From: Bacteroidota bacterium
Lineage (GTDB): Bacteria; Bacteroidota; Bacteroidia; Bacteroidales; VadinHA17
Length of the DNA: 7,350 nucleotides
NCBI GenBank assembly: GCA_030613125.1
Contig: JAUWMO010000168.1
Coordinates: 1-7,350, forward strand
Direction: 5' to 3'
Positions 5,980-7,350 of the stretch are shown here, piece by piece (position 1 is the first letter of the stretch; each line of letters opens with the position of its first letter). The position numbers and the translations under genes were made by a program. The notes beneath the pieces are model-generated. The model was given only the letters and a program-made list of their open reading frames with translations. It made no database searches and was not told the origin of the DNA.

Positions 5980-7350
5980 ATGAATATTAGATTAGCTGAT
6001 TTCATAATCAAAAGTTTACTAATGAGAATTTACAAGTTATCATTACGAAAAAACTGGGATATTTATTTATTGTTCATCCTTTGTCTTTGTATATCTCCCG
6101 CAAGAGGTCAAACTTATGCGGAAAAAGCTTACTATTTAATAGATTCTTTAAACCTTGATGAACTTGGTGAAAGCGATAAGCACTTGATTGATTCCGCGCT
6201 TAAATTGTACCATCAGGCCAAACATGATTCAGATCGGTTGAATTCAATCATGATATTAACCCAGAAAATGGTACATGAGGACTGGTCGAAATACAACGAA
6301 TTCCTTTACATTGAACTTCAGGAAATGCTGGCAGGATCATCGCTCACTGAAAAGGAATCCTTATATGGGAAAAAGATGCTTGCCAATGTGATGGGTGATC
6401 TTGGGTTCTATGCCGTATCGGTTCAGGGTGATTTTAATAAAGCTTTGGATTATTTTCATGAGGCTCTGGATTTATCGGAAGAAATAGGTGATAAATACAA
6501 TATGGTTACCATGTTAAATAATATTGGCAGTGCCTCTGAACGATTTGGTGATATACCAAGGGCTTTGGACTGCTATCATAAAAGTTTAATGATATGTAAA
6601 AAAATTAGTCACAAAAAGGGGATCCCAAGTTTACTAAATAACATTGGTCTGATAAACATGGAACAGGGGAATTATACTGAAGCTCTTGACTATCTTACAG
6701 AAAGTTTGAAGATACATGAAGAATTGCAGGAACATGAAAATGTGGCAAGAAACCTGGAGAATATTGGATTGATCTATAGCCGTATTGGTAATTCAGAAAA
6801 GGCTATGAGCTATATGTTAAGAAGCTTAAATACTGCAGAAGTGAGTGGAGATAAAATCATTATTGCAAGGGCATTAAAAAGCGTTGCTACAGAATATACA
6901 AAGCAGGAAGATCTGAATAATGCAGAAAAGTATGGAAAAAGAGCATTAACATTATATAAGAATTTAGGTAATAAAAGAGGTCTTGCCTCTGTATACCATT
7001 TATTTGGAGAAGTTGCACTAAAAAAAGGAGACCTGAAGAAAGCGAATACCTTTGGTTCTCAAAGTCTGAAATTGGCGCAGGAGCTTGGCTTCCCTGATGA
7101 TATCAGGAATGCAGCCTTGCTCAGCAGTAACATTTACCAGGAAGATCGGGAATTTGAAGAAGGACTGAAAATGTACAAATTGTATATTTCCATGCGGGAT
7201 AGTATCCTAAATGCAAATACCCGAAAGTCAACTATAGTTCAGCAAACAATTTATGAAATTGAAAAGACGCAATTACTGAAAGAACAAACAGCGAAAGAAG
7301 AAGCCAGAATAACTGCTGAGTTAAAAACCAGGCGACACAATTTCCAGTAC
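5980..7350 (+). CDS. TPR-repeat signalling protein, N-terminal part (runs off the right edge)
   Basis: An open frame of 457 codons, still open at the window end. A signal peptide with hydrophobic core near residues 27-39 ends at about A-R-G-Q (41-44), so the sensor part is probably periplasmic. Seven TPR-like units follow with a 40-residue period, starting near 134, 175, 215, 255, 295, 335 and 375. Units 2-4 each carry N-I-G followed by G and the A-x-x-(Y/C) pattern. A helical, probably coiled-coil segment starts with M-R-D-S-I-L-N (405-411) and runs to the edge. This architecture in Bacteroidota usually continues into a transmembrane helix and then a histidine kinase, a nucleotide cyclase or a LuxR-type DNA-binding domain; which one applies here is not visible. 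The ATG at 5980 is the longest choice. The in-frame ATG at 6022 (M-R-I-Y-K-L) gives a more normal signal peptide and may be the true start. Transcription is divergent from the oxidoreductase gene. Confidence 0.92.
   Translation, partial: MNIRLADFIIKSLLMRIYKLSLRKNWDIYLLFILCLCISPARGQTYAEKAYYLIDSLNLDELGESDKHLIDSALKLYHQAKHDSDRLNSIMILTQKMVHEDWSKYNEFLYIELQEMLAGSSLTEKESLYGKKMLANVMGDLGFYAVSVQGDFNKALDYFHEALDLSEEIGDKYNMVTMLNNIGSASERFGDIPRALDCYHKSLMICKKISHKKGIPSLLNNIGLINMEQGNYTEALDYLTESLKIHEELQEHENVARNLENIGLIYSRIGNSEKAMSYMLRSLNTAEVSGDKIIIARALKSVATEYTKQEDLNNAEKYGKRALTLYKNLGNKRGLASVYHLFGEVALKKGDLKKANTFGSQSLKLAQELGFPDDIRNAALLSSNIYQEDREFEEGLKMYKLYISMRDSILNANTRKSTIVQQTIYEIEKTQLLKEQTAKEEARITAELKTRRHNFQY

Overview
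The window looks like ordinary chromosome from an AT-rich member of the Bacteroidota, probably an environmental Bacteroidales/Marinilabiliales-type organism. The grounds are the tandem ~780-residue two-part FtsX-like permeases ending in N-P-A-(E/D)-S-L-(K/R)-Y-E, a signal-peptide/coiled-coil/single-TM protein family typical of this phylum, a Tat-exported Gfo/Idh/MocA oxidoreductase, a large TPR signalling protein, generally weak Shine-Dalgarno sequences, and candidate promoters of the TTG / TAnnTTTG type. The taxonomic call is inference from gene content.

Layout from left to right. Positions 1-81 hold the last 26 codons of one FtsX-like permease. After 35 bp comes a complete paralogue (117-2462, +), so the left edge sits inside a tandem permease array. 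Positions 2463-2991 are mostly non-coding. They contain a cluster of GTAACT/AGTTAC inverted repeats, a ~107-nt element that can fold into a three-way structure (2660-2766), a candidate promoter, and a doubtful 47-codon ORF. A compact nitroreductase follows (2992-3528, +). It converges with a minus-strand membrane-anchored coiled-coil protein (3550-4164), behind which lies a minus-strand Tat-signal Gfo/Idh/MocA oxidoreductase (4264-5643). A 336-bp very AT-rich divergent spacer (5644-5979) then separates the oxidoreductase from a TPR protein (5980 to the right edge, +) that is cut off before its output domain.

The genes do not form one obvious pathway. The permeases are envelope export or lipoprotein-extraction type transporters. 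The nitroreductase is a cytoplasmic flavoenzyme. The oxidoreductase is probably an exported sugar or cyclitol enzyme. The TPR protein is probably the sensory half of a two-part signalling protein. I found no clear new multi-gene system, and no tRNA, rRNA, CRISPR array or insertion sequence. The signals most worth a second look are non-coding: the folded element at 2660-2766, and a strong minus-strand terminator-like hairpin with a nine-U tract (5781-5829). The hairpin has no minus-strand gene ahead of it, so it may be an attenuator in the oxidoreductase leader or the end of an unannotated antisense or small RNA.
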